The notes: generated by a model from the letters alone, not told the origin. 64,000 nucleotides of DNA from an uncultured Bacteroidales bacterium (GCA_949291555.1 CASEWE010000005.1:240401-304400), one strand, 5' to 3'; positions 54,281-63,603 are shown, counted from the first letter of the stretch. Program-made: numbers and translations.

Positions 54281-56251
54281 TTACTGCCGAGGAGGAAGTT
54301 CCCACTTTTCCTCTATGCGCCAATCGGCTTCCACCGGCAAGTTCTTGGGGAAAATCCAGCGCCTCTCCGGCTGCAACCCGGACGGATAATGCCCTCCGTC
54401 CCACTTCCCGTTCCGGTTTCGGTCCTCGAACAAAACCAAGGAAACCGTTGCCGGAGACACATAAGGGAATTCATACATTCCTTCCTTCTCCACGACTTTT
54501 TCGAACAAGGGTGCTTTTCCTCCCGCAGGCAGGACCTGCAACACGTAGACCGCGTTGCTGTCGAGCCCTGAAAGCGTTACCGCCACTTGCCCGTAAGAAA
54601 GCAGGTCGGGAACCGAGAACCGGACCCGGGTCGTATCGATCAACCGGCCGAAATAATCGCAAAAGCACGCCGAAGGAAGATAGAGCAGATACGAACAGCC
54701 GGCTTGCCAGTCGTACGACAAGGAAATCCTCAACGGGCCGATACGCTGCAGGCGCAAGTTCCCGGCATCGATGAGAAGGGTATCCTTGCGGCCTTCCTCA
54801 TCGGAACAATACTGGTACAAGGAAGCCTTTTCCAAATCGCTTTCCAGCATGGGAAGCGTGAAATCGAGCACTATGCTATCGGTATGCAGCAACGTGGTCT
54901 TCCGGGCCGAAACCCGGAAAGCCGCCGTGTCGGAAGAAGCGGCTACCGAATGCGACAAACTCAATTCGGCCGTGTCCGAAAACCGGCCGTTGCGGACCAC
55001 CAAGCGCAAATCGTCCACCGCGTAATCATCGAAATAGATCTTGGCTTTCAACGGGTCTTCTTCTCCCGCCACTTGGAAGCGCAACCGGGAAGGCCAAGTC
55101 AGATCGGGCATCTCCATTTCCGAAAAATCCGCTTCCCGCCGCGCTCTCCGTCCCTGCTTGGACTCAAGCGTGTCTTCCTTTTGCCGCGCCTGCTGTTCCT
55201 GCAGGATCCGGGCCGAAAGCTCCACATCGGCAAAGGAGGGCAAAAAGACGAACTCCAGGCTGTCGGGATCAGGCGCGTAATACCAGTCAAGTTCTATTTT
55301 CCCCTTGGTTGTCCACTTGGCTTCCTTGAGGAAAACCTCCGGCTGGAAATCCTGGTAGAAGAACAATTCGTGCCCCAGTTCCTTGGCCTGCCGGAGGGAT
55401 TCGCTCCGATAGGCCGACAATGCCTGGTCGTAAGCCACCCGCATCCCGGTATCGCTCTCCTTCTTGCCTTGTCTTTTCTGGAAAAGGACTGGTTCCCGGA
55501 AATCCTGGGTTTCCCAGCAGGAAGAGGAAAAAGCGGATCTTTCCTCGGTGGGGCTTATCCTGTAATCCCGGGCTTCCTCCTCCGCGGCCAGCACGTAGTA
55601 ACAGCCTTCCTTCATGTAGGAAACCTCGAAAAACCCGCCCGTATCGGCAACAGCGACATAATCCGGTTCCGATGTTACCGGGAAACCTTCCGGCTTGCGG
55701 GCGTAAAACATGACCGAGACCGATTTCACCGGTTTCAGCGTCTGCGCGTCGATGGCCACCCCGGATATTCGCCCGCTATCGACCGTTTTCCCGGTAGAAA
55801 ACACATAAGTGTAGTTCTGCAAAGGCGTGGATTCGTGCAAATCGCCGATTGCATCCTTGAAATTGATCGAATAGGTGCGATCCGGCTTTAGGGTATCTTC
55901 AATGACCACCAGGACTTCCTTCAAGTTCGTCGTATAGGAAATCCGCGACAAAGGAGGCGATGTGACAATATTTTCCGTCTTCTGCAAGACCACGTATTCA
56001 TCGAAAGCCAAACGGATCTGCGTGGAAGCGAAATCCGTGCTTCCCTGCGCCGGCAAAGCTTCTACCAACATGGGCGGAGCCAAGTCGGCCGGCCCCCCGG
56101 TAGGGGCTTGCGCGTAACGGGCGCAAGAAAACGGGAAGCATGCAAGCATGCCTGCCAGCAAGCGGACGGAGAAAAACCGTACCGGCTTCCCTGCCATGAC
56201 CGGCTTCCCTGCCATGACCAGTCCCCCTTTCACAAAAGCTCTTTTCTTCAT
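54281..56251 (-). CDS. Lipoprotein with Ig-like (Big_5) domain
   Basis: 656 residues from the ATG at 56251, which overlaps the U32 stop (TGATG). Further ATGs at 56215 and 56197 lie in an 18-bp duplication, and each still leaves a lipoprotein signal (CFPFSC). A Pro-rich APTGGPADLAPP stretch leads into a Big_5 domain (VEALPAQGSTDF, IRLAFDEYVVL, TYSINFKDAIGD). A carboxypeptidase-regulatory-like beta domain (SGRISGVAIDAQTL) and a long coil-prone, charged middle follow, ending with LFEDRNRNGKWDGG. Such proteins are surface lipoproteins of unknown role in Bacteroidota. Start choice is uncertain. Confidence 0.8.
   Translation of the reverse strand: MKKRAFVKGGLVMAGKPVMAGKPVRFFSVRLLAGMLACFPFSCARYAQAPTGGPADLAPPMLVEALPAQGSTDFASTQIRLAFDEYVVLQKTENIVTSPPLSRISYTTNLKEVLVVIEDTLKPDRTYSINFKDAIGDLHESTPLQNYTYVFSTGKTVDSGRISGVAIDAQTLKPVKSVSVMFYARKPEGFPVTSEPDYVAVADTGGFFEVSYMKEGCYYVLAAEEEARDYRISPTEERSAFSSSCWETQDFREPVLFQKRQGKKESDTGMRVAYDQALSAYRSESLRQAKELGHELFFYQDFQPEVFLKEAKWTTKGKIELDWYYAPDPDSLEFVFLPSFADVELSARILQEQQARQKEDTLESKQGRRARREADFSEMEMPDLTWPSRLRFQVAGEEDPLKAKIYFDDYAVDDLRLVVRNGRFSDTAELSLSHSVAASSDTAAFRVSARKTTLLHTDSIVLDFTLPMLESDLEKASLYQYCSDEEGRKDTLLIDAGNLRLQRIGPLRISLSYDWQAGCSYLLYLPSACFCDYFGRLIDTTRVRFSVPDLLSYGQVAVTLSGLDSNAVYVLQVLPAGGKAPLFEKVVEKEGMYEFPYVSPATVSLVLFEDRNRNGKWDGGHYPSGLQPERRWIFPKNLPVEADWRIEEKWELPPRQ
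56181..56216. repeat. 18-bp exact tandem duplication in the signal-peptide region
   Basis: ACCGGCTTCCCTGCCATG occurs at 56181-56198 and 56199-56216. On the coding strand each unit encodes MAGKPV in frame, so the start-codon region of the lipoprotein is duplicated. Confidence 0.92.
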
Positions 56252-58299
56252 CACGAATCCTCCCCGGCGCACGAACGGACTTCCATCCTGCATGCAGCAC
56301 AATCGAAATGCAACGCGAATTTATGGCTTGCCGAACGCAAAAACAAATCACCTGAAAAGCCGCCCGAAAGCTCATCCCGCTTCAGGCATTTGCCTAACTG
56401 CGCCCGGATGCAATACTTGCAGGTCATCAGTACATCTCCCCCCCGGGCCCGATGCACGGGAACTTCGAGCTCGAAAGCCGGCTCCGCCGATTCGGCACCC
56501 AGGCTTTCATACAACTTGCGGGCATAGGAATTGGCGCAATTGAACCGGTACGGCAGCTTTTTGCCGGAAATCTCCGCCCGAACGAAGCCGGTACCGGCCA
56601 GCTTCCCGCGGGAGAAGGAATCGCAAGCCGTTTTTCCCGCAAGGCTTCCAAGGTTTCCCTCCCTCAAAAAAGCGGAACCGGATGGTTCTTCTCCCGCTTC
56701 CAGGGAAGACGCTTCTATCCTGCCCTGCGGGGAGTACCTTGCCTGGCGCAAAGCGTCCATCCTCGAAACCAATTCCCGCCTGAGCCCGTTCAATGCCGAA
56801 GCCGGGACAAACGGCAGCGCCCCTCCCTCAAAATCCAGACTTTCCAACCGATATGCCGTCCCGCCCAGCTTGGAGAGCTGGCGTGCGAAATTTTCCCGGG
56901 CAAGGCCGTCTTTGGCCGCAGGCAAACAAACATCCGGCGGCAAGACCGCCCGCACCTTGTTCCCGTAACCGTCTTCCATCCGGCAGGAAGCCGTCTTGGT
57001 ATCGAAGGAAATCCTGACCGGCAGTGTCCGTTCAACAACCGCCGCATGGAGCTTCTTCTCGAATGCCGCATCCCGGTTGCGGAAGAAACTCGCGCCTTGC
57101 GCGGGCAAATCCTGCCGGTTTTCCGGGCCTGCCATGCAAAGAACCCAGTTCCCGCCTTCCCGGACCGCCTTCTCTACCAAGCCCCCTTGAATCGTTCCTT
57201 TCCGATCCTTGTAACAAATGCCGTCCCCGGAAGAAAAGACCATGGCAGAAGAAAATGGCTCGACCTCCAAGCCAAGACCCGAATAAGTCCCCGGCTTATG
57301 AAACAGGACCCGTACCACCTTGCCGACTTCCTCCCCTGTGGCTTTCGGGCTTTCCCAGGCCGCCCAGCCATCCCTGTCTTCCAAAAGATTGAAGCGGGTA
57401 TAAGGCCGGTGGAAACTTTTCCGTATATCGGGCGTGAAACCCTCTATCCGGACATCGCCTTGCGAAGCCTTCCCCTTCGCCGGCCAGCCTTCCAGGATCC
57501 CATCGAGACGGCGGCGGTAATAAGCCACCACATTGCGCACGTAACCGGCATCTTTCAACCTCCCCTCGATTTTCAAGCTCGACACGCCTGCCGCTATCAT
57601 TTCTTCCAAGCAGGAATCCGCATTGAGATCTTTCATCGAAAGCAGGTACCGCGCCGGCACCAGCACCCGGCCTTCCGCATCGGTCAGCGAATAGGGCAAA
57701 CGGCACGACTGGGCGCAATCGCCCCGGTTCCCGCTGCGCCCGTTCAAATAGCAGCTCATGTAGCATTGGCCGCTATAGCAAACACAAAGCGCGCCATGAA
57801 TGAACGCCTCCACCTCTATTTCAACCGCCTTGGCAATGGCCCGGATTTCGGCCAATGAAAGTTCCCGGGCCAGGACAAGCCGCTTGAAGCCCATCCCTTG
57901 CAGGAAAAGCGCCTTTTCCACGCTGTCCACATGGCATTGCGTGCTGGCATGCAGCTCCATTGGCGGCAACCCGGCCTCTATCAGGCCTAAATCCTGCAAC
58001 AACAACGCGTCTACGCCAGTCCGGTAAGCATCCCATGCCAACGCCAAAGCCTGCCCGATTTCTTCTTCATAGACCAGCGTGTTCAACGTCAAGTAACACC
58101 GGGCCGCATAACGATGCGCGTAACGTACCGCTTTCCCCACTTCCTCCATGCTGTTTCCCGCCCGGGCCCTGGCCCCGAAAGCCGGGCCGCCCATATACAC
58201 CGCGTCCGCGCCGGCATCGATGGCGGCTTTGGCCGTAAGGAAATCGGCAGCAGGCGCCAGCAATTCCACTTGCTCTTCCCTTGAAAAATCCTTCTTCAT
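56251..58299 (-). CDS. U32-family peptidase (RlhA/TrhP-like)
   Basis: 682 residues. Opening LLAPAADFLTAKAAIDAGADAVYMGGPAFGARA is the U32 TIM-barrel start, shown here in part. GALCVCYSGQCYMSCYLNGRSGNRGDC carries the conserved cysteines thought to bind an Fe-S cluster, followed by SLKIEGRLKDAGYV. A C-terminal Cys cluster (MTCKYCIRAQLGKC) is an extra. Relatives RlhA and TrhP hydroxylate 23S rRNA or tRNA with prephenate, despite the peptidase name. It is translationally coupled to the Ig-like lipoprotein by the TGATG overlap, a pairing with no obvious logic. Confidence 0.9.
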   Translation of the reverse strand: MKKDFSREEQVELLAPAADFLTAKAAIDAGADAVYMGGPAFGARARAGNSMEEVGKAVRYAHRYAARCYLTLNTLVYEEEIGQALALAWDAYRTGVDALLLQDLGLIEAGLPPMELHASTQCHVDSVEKALFLQGMGFKRLVLARELSLAEIRAIAKAVEIEVEAFIHGALCVCYSGQCYMSCYLNGRSGNRGDCAQSCRLPYSLTDAEGRVLVPARYLLSMKDLNADSCLEEMIAAGVSSLKIEGRLKDAGYVRNVVAYYRRRLDGILEGWPAKGKASQGDVRIEGFTPDIRKSFHRPYTRFNLLEDRDGWAAWESPKATGEEVGKVVRVLFHKPGTYSGLGLEVEPFSSAMVFSSGDGICYKDRKGTIQGGLVEKAVREGGNWVLCMAGPENRQDLPAQGASFFRNRDAAFEKKLHAAVVERTLPVRISFDTKTASCRMEDGYGNKVRAVLPPDVCLPAAKDGLARENFARQLSKLGGTAYRLESLDFEGGALPFVPASALNGLRRELVSRMDALRQARYSPQGRIEASSLEAGEEPSGSAFLREGNLGSLAGKTACDSFSRGKLAGTGFVRAEISGKKLPYRFNCANSYARKLYESLGAESAEPAFELEVPVHRARGGDVLMTCKYCIRAQLGKCLKRDELSGGFSGDLFLRSASHKFALHFDCAACRMEVRSCAGEDS

Positions 58300-58308
58300 G
58301 ACTATCCG

Positions 58309-58344
58309 AAAAAAAGGGGCAACCGGAATCGTTCCGATTGCCCC
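58309..58344 (-). terminator. Intrinsic terminator downstream of the PorK-like gene
   Basis: GGGGCAA (58316-58322) pairs with TTGCCCC (58338-58344), with an inner 5-bp CGGAA/TTCCG stem and a TCG loop. On the - strand it is followed by seven T. It separates porK from the U32 gene; nothing else is seen in 58345-58497. Confidence 0.85.
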
Positions 58345-58497
58345 TGATGCTCGACGGCCTTCCAGCCGGAATCAAGCAATTTCTTATCAGGTCTTTGTTT
58401 CGAGCCATTTGGCCGACCCCCCGGATTTTCCGCTCCAAAGGCGCTATCGCCGCCCCTCCTGCGGATCCGGGCCCGCCCTCAGGCCCATTACCGCAGC

Positions 58498-60009
58498 CTA
58501 CCGCTGGCTTGTCAAACTGCCCCCATTGGCCGAACCCACACGGGCCATGGCGCAACGGAATCCTACCCACGAAGCGCTCTTGTCCTGATCCATGTACCGG
58601 CGGGTAGCAGCCGAAAGGTAATAAGCCCGGTCTTTCCAAGAACCGCCCTTGATTACCCGGGATTTGTCGGAAATCAACGAACTGGTGCCGTACTCGTAAA
58701 GCAGCGAAGTGGTAGACTGGGCCAAGTCGTCCCCTTCAGGCTTGGTCAACCAATCATCGACCAGCGCCGATTCATAATCGCCATCCAGATAATTGCGGTT
58801 GTCGGCCCGTTGGAAATTGGAACGGCCTGCCAGTTCCTCATCGGTAAATTCGCGGTAACGGATACGTCCCAGACTGTCTTTCTCGGCTATCAGCCCGTCT
58901 TCATCGCGCACCACGGTCGTATAGATATTGCCCCGGAACGCGTTCAGCCCATCGGCATCCTCGAGCGTGAGCGGACGGTAAACGTCCAAGCACCATTCAG
59001 CCACGTTGCCAGCCATGTTGTACAATCCGAAATCGTTGGCAAAGTAAGAATATACCGGCGCCGTGTATTCCGCTCCATCGTTCAACGCCCCGGCCGTTCC
59101 CATATAATCCCCGTTCCCGCGGGCGTAGTTGGCCATCATGGTTCCCCGGTAAGGATTTTCCGGAGCACGCACCTGGAGGGGCTTCCCGTTCCAAGGATAG
59201 ATCCGCCGTTCGGCAACCCGCTCCTGGTTGCTGTTCCCCAGCAAAGCCAGCGCGGCGTATTCCCATTCGGCTTCGGTCGGCAAACGCAATTTCTCGATCA
59301 GGATGCCGTCCCGCTTCTGCACCGAACGGCGAGGTTCGGCTGCGTTCGGGTTCATGTCCTGAAGGCCCTTGTTCACGATCCCGCTGTACTGGCCCGCCAG
59401 ATAGGCATCGGTATTGAAGTGATTGTCGGCCGTCTGACCGGCATCGAACTTCAGGATTTTGGCTTGTATGAGAATGTATTCGTTGATACGGTCGGTACGC
59501 CAGTCGCAGTAATCGCGCGCCTGCTCCCAGGTGACGCCCACCACGGGATAGTTGTTGTAGCCGGGATTCTCGAAATAATTTTCCGTCATCGGGTCGCGGA
59601 AACCCGCTACCGAATTCCATACCAGCTGGTCGGGCATGGCCTTTTCAACCACTTCGGGATAATCTTGCCCGTAGATACGTTCAAGCCAGTAGGTGTACTC
59701 GTTGTAATCCCCGTTCGAAGTCTCCACTTCGTCCATATAGAAGGAACTGACTGTCATGGGACGGGGGGCATTGTTGTGTTCGAACTTCAAGTCTTCCTGG
59801 TTGCGGCCCATGATGAAATGCCCGCCCTGGATGAACACGAAACGCAAAGGAACCGGCTGCACGTAATCATCGTTACGTTGGAATCCTCCCCACTTGGGGT
59901 CGTTGACTCCCCAGCCCGTCGACTGCGATTGCCCGGTCTGGTTATTGCAAGAGGCCAGCCCGGCAAGGGCTCCCGCCGCAAGAACCATTTTGAAAAAGTG
60001 CTTGAACAT
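58498..60009 (-). CDS. porK: T9SS lipoprotein, PorK/GldK family (FGE-sulfatase fold)
   Basis: 503 residues with a lipoprotein signal (LAGLASC, Cys about residue 21). The body is an FGE/SUMF1-like fold: FIQGGHFIMGRNQED, SSFYMDEVETSNGDYNEY, PVVGVTWEQARDYCDWR, LPTEAEWEYAA, NMAGNVAEWCLD and a closing GGSWKDRAYYLS plus WVGFRCA. Together with PorP it belongs to the T9SS, where PorK and PorN form a periplasmic ring at the outer membrane. GldJ has the same fold and is the alternative. PorL, PorM and PorN are not found downstream: a terminator follows. Confidence 0.82.
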   Translation of the reverse strand: MFKHFFKMVLAAGALAGLASCNNQTGQSQSTGWGVNDPKWGGFQRNDDYVQPVPLRFVFIQGGHFIMGRNQEDLKFEHNNAPRPMTVSSFYMDEVETSNGDYNEYTYWLERIYGQDYPEVVEKAMPDQLVWNSVAGFRDPMTENYFENPGYNNYPVVGVTWEQARDYCDWRTDRINEYILIQAKILKFDAGQTADNHFNTDAYLAGQYSGIVNKGLQDMNPNAAEPRRSVQKRDGILIEKLRLPTEAEWEYAALALLGNSNQERVAERRIYPWNGKPLQVRAPENPYRGTMMANYARGNGDYMGTAGALNDGAEYTAPVYSYFANDFGLYNMAGNVAEWCLDVYRPLTLEDADGLNAFRGNIYTTVVRDEDGLIAEKDSLGRIRYREFTDEELAGRSNFQRADNRNYLDGDYESALVDDWLTKPEGDDLAQSTTSLLYEYGTSSLISDKSRVIKGGSWKDRAYYLSAATRRYMDQDKSASWVGFRCAMARVGSANGGSLTSQR

Positions 60010-60031
60010 CTGTATCTATTTTAAGCAACTG

Positions 60032-60062
60032 CAAAATTAATCTTTTTCCTGCATATTTTCAA
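60032..60062 (-). promoter_or_regulatory. Promoter of the PorK-like gene
   Basis: TAATTTTG (60032-60039) with TTG (60060-60062) on the - strand, spacer 20, 23 bases before the ATG. It lets the gene be expressed separately from porP. Confidence 0.65.
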
Positions 60063-60145
60063 CGCCGTACCCTGCACGGCGCCCGCCGCTCCGCGCTTCG
60101 CCCGGCCCTTTTTCCCGAAGCCGCCCGCGCAAAACCCGCAAAAGC

Positions 60146-61156
60146 TCAGAACCGCGGGCACGGCACCGGCTCTATCTCCCTTTCCGCCACTCTCTTCCGA
60201 GGACAAGGCAAGCGGAATCCCAACGAAACCTCATGGCTTCCGCCGCTTTTGGTCAACCGGGAAACCGTCAAATCGTAGCTGTACGCGATACGTACGCCTT
60301 TGAAATCCCCGCCGAAGAGGAAAATAACCGCATCCGGATTGGAAAAGCTCTGACGGAACCAAACGCCCACCACTACCGGCCAGAGATTGGCATACAGCCC
60401 GTAATTCAATTCGGAGAACCGTCCCTGCTGGGTATAGACAATATTGGGGGAAAGGGAAATATCCCGTTCGTCCCGGCGTTCGTCGAATGTCCTCCGGAAA
60501 TAAATCTTCCCGCCCACCTGGGCACTGTAGCGGACATCCAGCCGGCTCTCTCCCATGAAACCTACATCCGGCCGGGCTATATGCAAAGCCGAAAAACCCG
60601 CATAAAAATGCTCGCCGTAAAGCAAAGCCCCCACCCCTACATCGGCATAATGCCGGCTGAGCGGGGTATTGGGAAGATTCTCCTGAGTGGGACGGCCTTG
60701 CACCAATCCCAGATAAGGGTCGTATTGGTCAGGGAAGGTAAGGGACTGCCAGTCGACATAACGGTTCGAATACCCGCCCTGAACCGACAAGGAGAGGAAG
60801 AGTTTCCGCGAAAGCCTTGCCTGGAAGGCATACATGAAGGCGGCCGTGATTTCCCGGTAAGTGCCGCCGCCTTGGAAATCGGCGTTCACGTAGGCGCCGA
60901 TTCCGCCATGCAAGGCTTTTATATACTGGTCGTAAGAAACCGTGGCCAAAGAAAAGCCCCCGCCGATGTTGGGCCATTGGTTCCTGTACCCCAATGAAAT
61001 CCGCCCGCAGCCGGAAGTTCCCGCGAAGGCAGGATTAAGGTACAACGGATTGGCAAACAACTGGGAAAGATGCAAGTCTTGCGCAGGAAGGCACGCAGCC
61101 CACAGAGCCATGACCGGCAAGATGAGATATTTTTTGGACGCACGAAGAAAACGCAT
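60146..61156 (-). CDS. porP: T9SS outer-membrane protein PorP/SprF family
   Basis: 336 residues from the ATG at 61156. A signal peptide ends near CLPAQD; then the family hallmark HLSQLFANPLYLNPAFAG appears with GYRNQWPNIGGGF, SYDQYIKALHGGIGAYV and a long series of barrel strands (VGVGALLYG, GGKIYF, GLYANLWPVVVGVWFR). PorP-like proteins anchor T9SS cargo or connect the ring to the outer membrane; type B cargo such as the 19.6-kb protein depends on them. It has an excellent promoter and is followed by the PorK-like gene. Confidence 0.93.
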   Translation of the reverse strand: MRFLRASKKYLILPVMALWAACLPAQDLHLSQLFANPLYLNPAFAGTSGCGRISLGYRNQWPNIGGGFSLATVSYDQYIKALHGGIGAYVNADFQGGGTYREITAAFMYAFQARLSRKLFLSLSVQGGYSNRYVDWQSLTFPDQYDPYLGLVQGRPTQENLPNTPLSRHYADVGVGALLYGEHFYAGFSALHIARPDVGFMGESRLDVRYSAQVGGKIYFRRTFDERRDERDISLSPNIVYTQQGRFSELNYGLYANLWPVVVGVWFRQSFSNPDAVIFLFGGDFKGVRIAYSYDLTVSRLTKSGGSHEVSLGFRLPCPRKRVAEREIEPVPCPRF

Positions 61157-61227
61157 AATCCCCGAATTGTTCTGAACCCGGCATTCCCGCAAAGAGGAAT
61201 GCACACCCACAAAAACGCGAAGATTGG

Positions 61228-61258
61228 CAAAGATACAACTTTGTTCTTTTCACACAAA
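61228..61258 (-). promoter_or_regulatory. Promoter of porP
   Basis: TATCTTTG (61228-61235) with TTTG (61255-61258) on the - strand and a 19-base spacer, an exact consensus fit, 72 bases before the porP ATG. Confidence 0.78.
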
Positions 61259-61396
61259 ATCGAACCTTTCCCGAAACGTCCGGGGAAAATGCCTGTTCCT
61301 GCCTGCCGAGGCGGCGCCCTCCCTCTCCGCGTCCTTGCCGGGTCCGTCCCGAAGCGGATCGCCGGCTTCCCCTTGTTTTTCCGGCAAGAAATCCGG

Positions 61397-61427
61397 CTTG
61401 GCTTTTTGGCACATTTTACTATCTTTG
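61397..61427 (+). promoter_or_regulatory. Promoter of porV-ispF
   Basis: TATCTTTG (61420-61427) with TTG (61398-61400) on the + strand, spacer 19, 57 bases before the porV ATG. Confidence 0.75.
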
Positions 61428-61483
61428 CTCGGTTTGCCCTCGGGGTAAAACCGCATTACATTAACCTTAAACCTGATTTTCGA

Positions 61484-62689
61484 ATGCAAAAAATCCTTGT
61501 AGCCCTGCTGGCCTCCGTCCTGATGGCGGTACCTGCCGTTTCCTTCGCGCAAATCAACGACGACGGCATAAACCAAGCAACAGGGCAGTCGGCCAATGCC
61601 ATCTCTACCGCCGTGCCATTCCTTTCCCTCTCTCCCGACGCGCGTTCGAGCGGGATGGGCGACGTAGGCGTGGCCACGACAGCCGACCTGTATTCCCAAC
61701 ACTACAATGCAGCCAAATACCCGTTCATGGAGAGCGACTACGGCTTCTCCCTCACGTATAGCCCGTGGCTCATCAACCTCGTACCCGACATGTCGCTTGC
61801 CTACCTTACCGGAATGTACAAGTTCAAGGACGACCGCAGCGCCATTGCCGCCAGCCTTCTTTACTTCTCCATGGGCGATGTGACCTTTACCGACGAGCAA
61901 GGGGGCTCGCCCCAGAATTTCCGGCCGAACGAGTTCGCCATCGATGTGAGCTATTCGCGCAAGCTCATCGATGTCCTCTCCATTGCCGTGACGGGAAGGT
62001 TCATTTACTCCAACCTCACCTTAGGCCAGTATGTGGGCGGGCTCGATACCAAAGCCGGCCTTGCCGGCGCAGCCGACATAGGCCTTTACTACAACCAGGA
62101 TTTCGATCTGGGACGGGACTTCAAGGGCGGAACCTTGATGGCGGGCTTGAGCATCACCAACATCGGGAACAAGATGAGCTATACCAGCGACTTCAGCGAG
62201 GATGCCGACCGCAACTTCCTTCCTGCCATGCTTCGCTTGGGAGTAGGCTTCGACTGGCACATCGACGACTACAATTCGGTGGGCTTCTACGGCGAAGTGA
62301 GCAAGCTGCTTGTCCCCACTCCGCCGCTTCTCCAAGGCGACAGCATCGTGGCCGGACGCGACAACCAAGTGAACGTGATGCAAGGCATCTTCCAGTCTTT
62401 CGGGGATGCCCCGGGCGGGTTCAAGGAAGAAATGCAGGAATTCATGTGGAGCCTTGCCGCCGAGTACTGGTGGCGCGAAATCGTAGCCGTACGCGCAGGC
62501 TATTTCCATGAAAGCAAATTCAAAGGCGCCCGGCAATACTTCACGCTCGGGGTCGGAGTCCAATACAAGATGATCGGGCTGGACTTCTCCTACCTCATCC
62601 CGACTTCGCAGATTTCAGGCTCCAATCCTCTCAAAAACACGCTCCGGGTAGGCATAAAATTCAATTTCAACCGAAAAGCCAATGAGTAA
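61484..62689 (+). CDS. porV: T9SS outer-membrane shuttle protein PorV (LptO)
   Basis: 401 residues from the ATG at 61484. A signal peptide ends near AVSFAQ. The PorV opening INAISTAVPFLSLSPDARSSGMGD (given here loosely around residues 38-60) is followed by GVATTADLYSQHYNAAKY, and FadL-like barrel strands. Near the end GVQYKMIGLDFSYLIPTS is diagnostic. PorV takes cargo with type A sorting domains from the translocon to the attachment complex. It overlaps ispF by 8 bases and is divergent from porP. Confidence 0.95.
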   Translation: MQKILVALLASVLMAVPAVSFAQINDDGINQATGQSANAISTAVPFLSLSPDARSSGMGDVGVATTADLYSQHYNAAKYPFMESDYGFSLTYSPWLINLVPDMSLAYLTGMYKFKDDRSAIAASLLYFSMGDVTFTDEQGGSPQNFRPNEFAIDVSYSRKLIDVLSIAVTGRFIYSNLTLGQYVGGLDTKAGLAGAADIGLYYNQDFDLGRDFKGGTLMAGLSITNIGNKMSYTSDFSEDADRNFLPAMLRLGVGFDWHIDDYNSVGFYGEVSKLLVPTPPLLQGDSIVAGRDNQVNVMQGIFQSFGDAPGGFKEEMQEFMWSLAAEYWWREIVAVRAGYFHESKFKGARQYFTLGVGVQYKMIGLDFSYLIPTSQISGSNPLKNTLRVGIKFNFNRKANE

Positions 62690-63179
62690 CCGTCCCGTCT
62701 GCCCGTTCCGTATCGGCTACGGCTACGACGCCCACCGGTTCGCTCCGGGCAGGAAATTGATTCTTGGGGGTGTGGAAATCCCGCACTCCCAAGGACTTGA
62801 CGGGCATTCCGATGCCGATGTCCTGATTCATGCCCTTTGCGATGCCTTGCTCGGGGCGGCAGCTTTGGGCGATATTGGAAAGCATTTCCCCGACCACGAC
62901 CCCGCCTACAAGAACATCGACAGTTCCCTTTTGCTGCAGCAAGTAGTCTCCTTGCTCTCGAAGAACGGCTACGGGATAGCCAACATCGATGCCTGCCTGC
63001 GCTTGCAAAAGCCTAAAATAGCCCCTTATGTTCCCCGCATGCAGGCGCATCTGGCGCAAATCCTCCAAATAGAGGCAGCGCAAGTCTCGATAAAAGCCAC
63101 CACTACCGAAAAAATGGGCTTCGAAGGCCGGGAAGAAGGCGTCTCCGCTTCGGCCGTAGCACTGGTGTTCGCGATCTGA
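62682..63179 (+). CDS. ispF: 2-C-methyl-D-erythritol 2,4-cyclodiphosphate synthase
   Basis: 165 residues, full length. It makes MEcPP in the non-mevalonate isoprenoid pathway. Conserved zinc ligands are in GYGYDAHRF and the DADVLIHALCDALLGA block (DGHSDAD), with GDIGKHFPD and the C-terminal IKATTTEKMGFEGREEGV. It overlaps the end of porV by 8 bases, so the two are translationally coupled, a chance or supply-linked pairing. Confidence 0.97.
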   Translation: MSNRPVCPFRIGYGYDAHRFAPGRKLILGGVEIPHSQGLDGHSDADVLIHALCDALLGAAALGDIGKHFPDHDPAYKNIDSSLLLQQVVSLLSKNGYGIANIDACLRLQKPKIAPYVPRMQAHLAQILQIEAAQVSIKATTTEKMGFEGREEGVSASAVALVFAI

Positions 63180-63512
63180 CCCTTACCGGTCAAACCCTTT
63201 TTCCCCGTTTTTTCCGACCGTCTTTCCTTGCCCCTGCCCGGTAGCCGCATCCCTTGCCTGCCGCCTCTCGGGCAGGGCAGGTTCCGCCCCGTTCCGCAGC
63301 CGCAATCCGGACTTCCAAGCCTTTTCACAAAACCACGAACAAGCGGGCCGATCCTCCCGCCCCCATCGGCTCATCCATCCCCCTGCCCGCCAGTGCCTTG
63401 GCAATCCGAAACCGGCCCGGCCGGAAAAAGCCAGCGGGCCGATTCGCAAGCACGACAAGGGAAAAGAAAGCTGGAAACCCCGCCACGTCAGGGGTGCGGA
63501 GAAGTATTCAAG

Positions 63513-63552
63513 CGGTCAAAGAAGAAAGGGGCCGGTCAAAGAAGAAAGGGGC
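63513..63552. repeat. 20-bp exact tandem duplication
   Basis: CGGTCAAAGAAGAAAGGGGC at 63513-63532 and 63533-63552. The second copy supplies part of the left arm of the adjacent terminator. Confidence 0.93.
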
Positions 63553-63581
63553 GGCCCGGGAAATCCCGGGCCGCCCCTTTT
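63545..63581 (-). terminator. Very stable terminator, probably serving both sides
   Basis: A 16-bp perfect stem, 63545-63560 with 63565-63580, and a four-base loop. It is 24 bases past the stop of the leftward T9SS cargo gene. Short T tracts flank it on each strand, so it could also stop rightward transcripts from ispF. Confidence 0.8.
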
Positions 63582-63603
63582 CATCCGGCAAAAGTCCGAC
63601 TGC

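Larger units (their letters stand above)
63180..63603. other. Gap after ispF: tandem repeat and strong terminator, no gene
   Basis: 424 bases. The first part is T/C-rich with a weak CGGTC/GACCG pair after ispF. The right end holds a 20-bp tandem duplication (63513-63552) that runs into a 16-bp perfect hairpin. No protein-like frame or promoter was seen. Confidence 0.7.
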
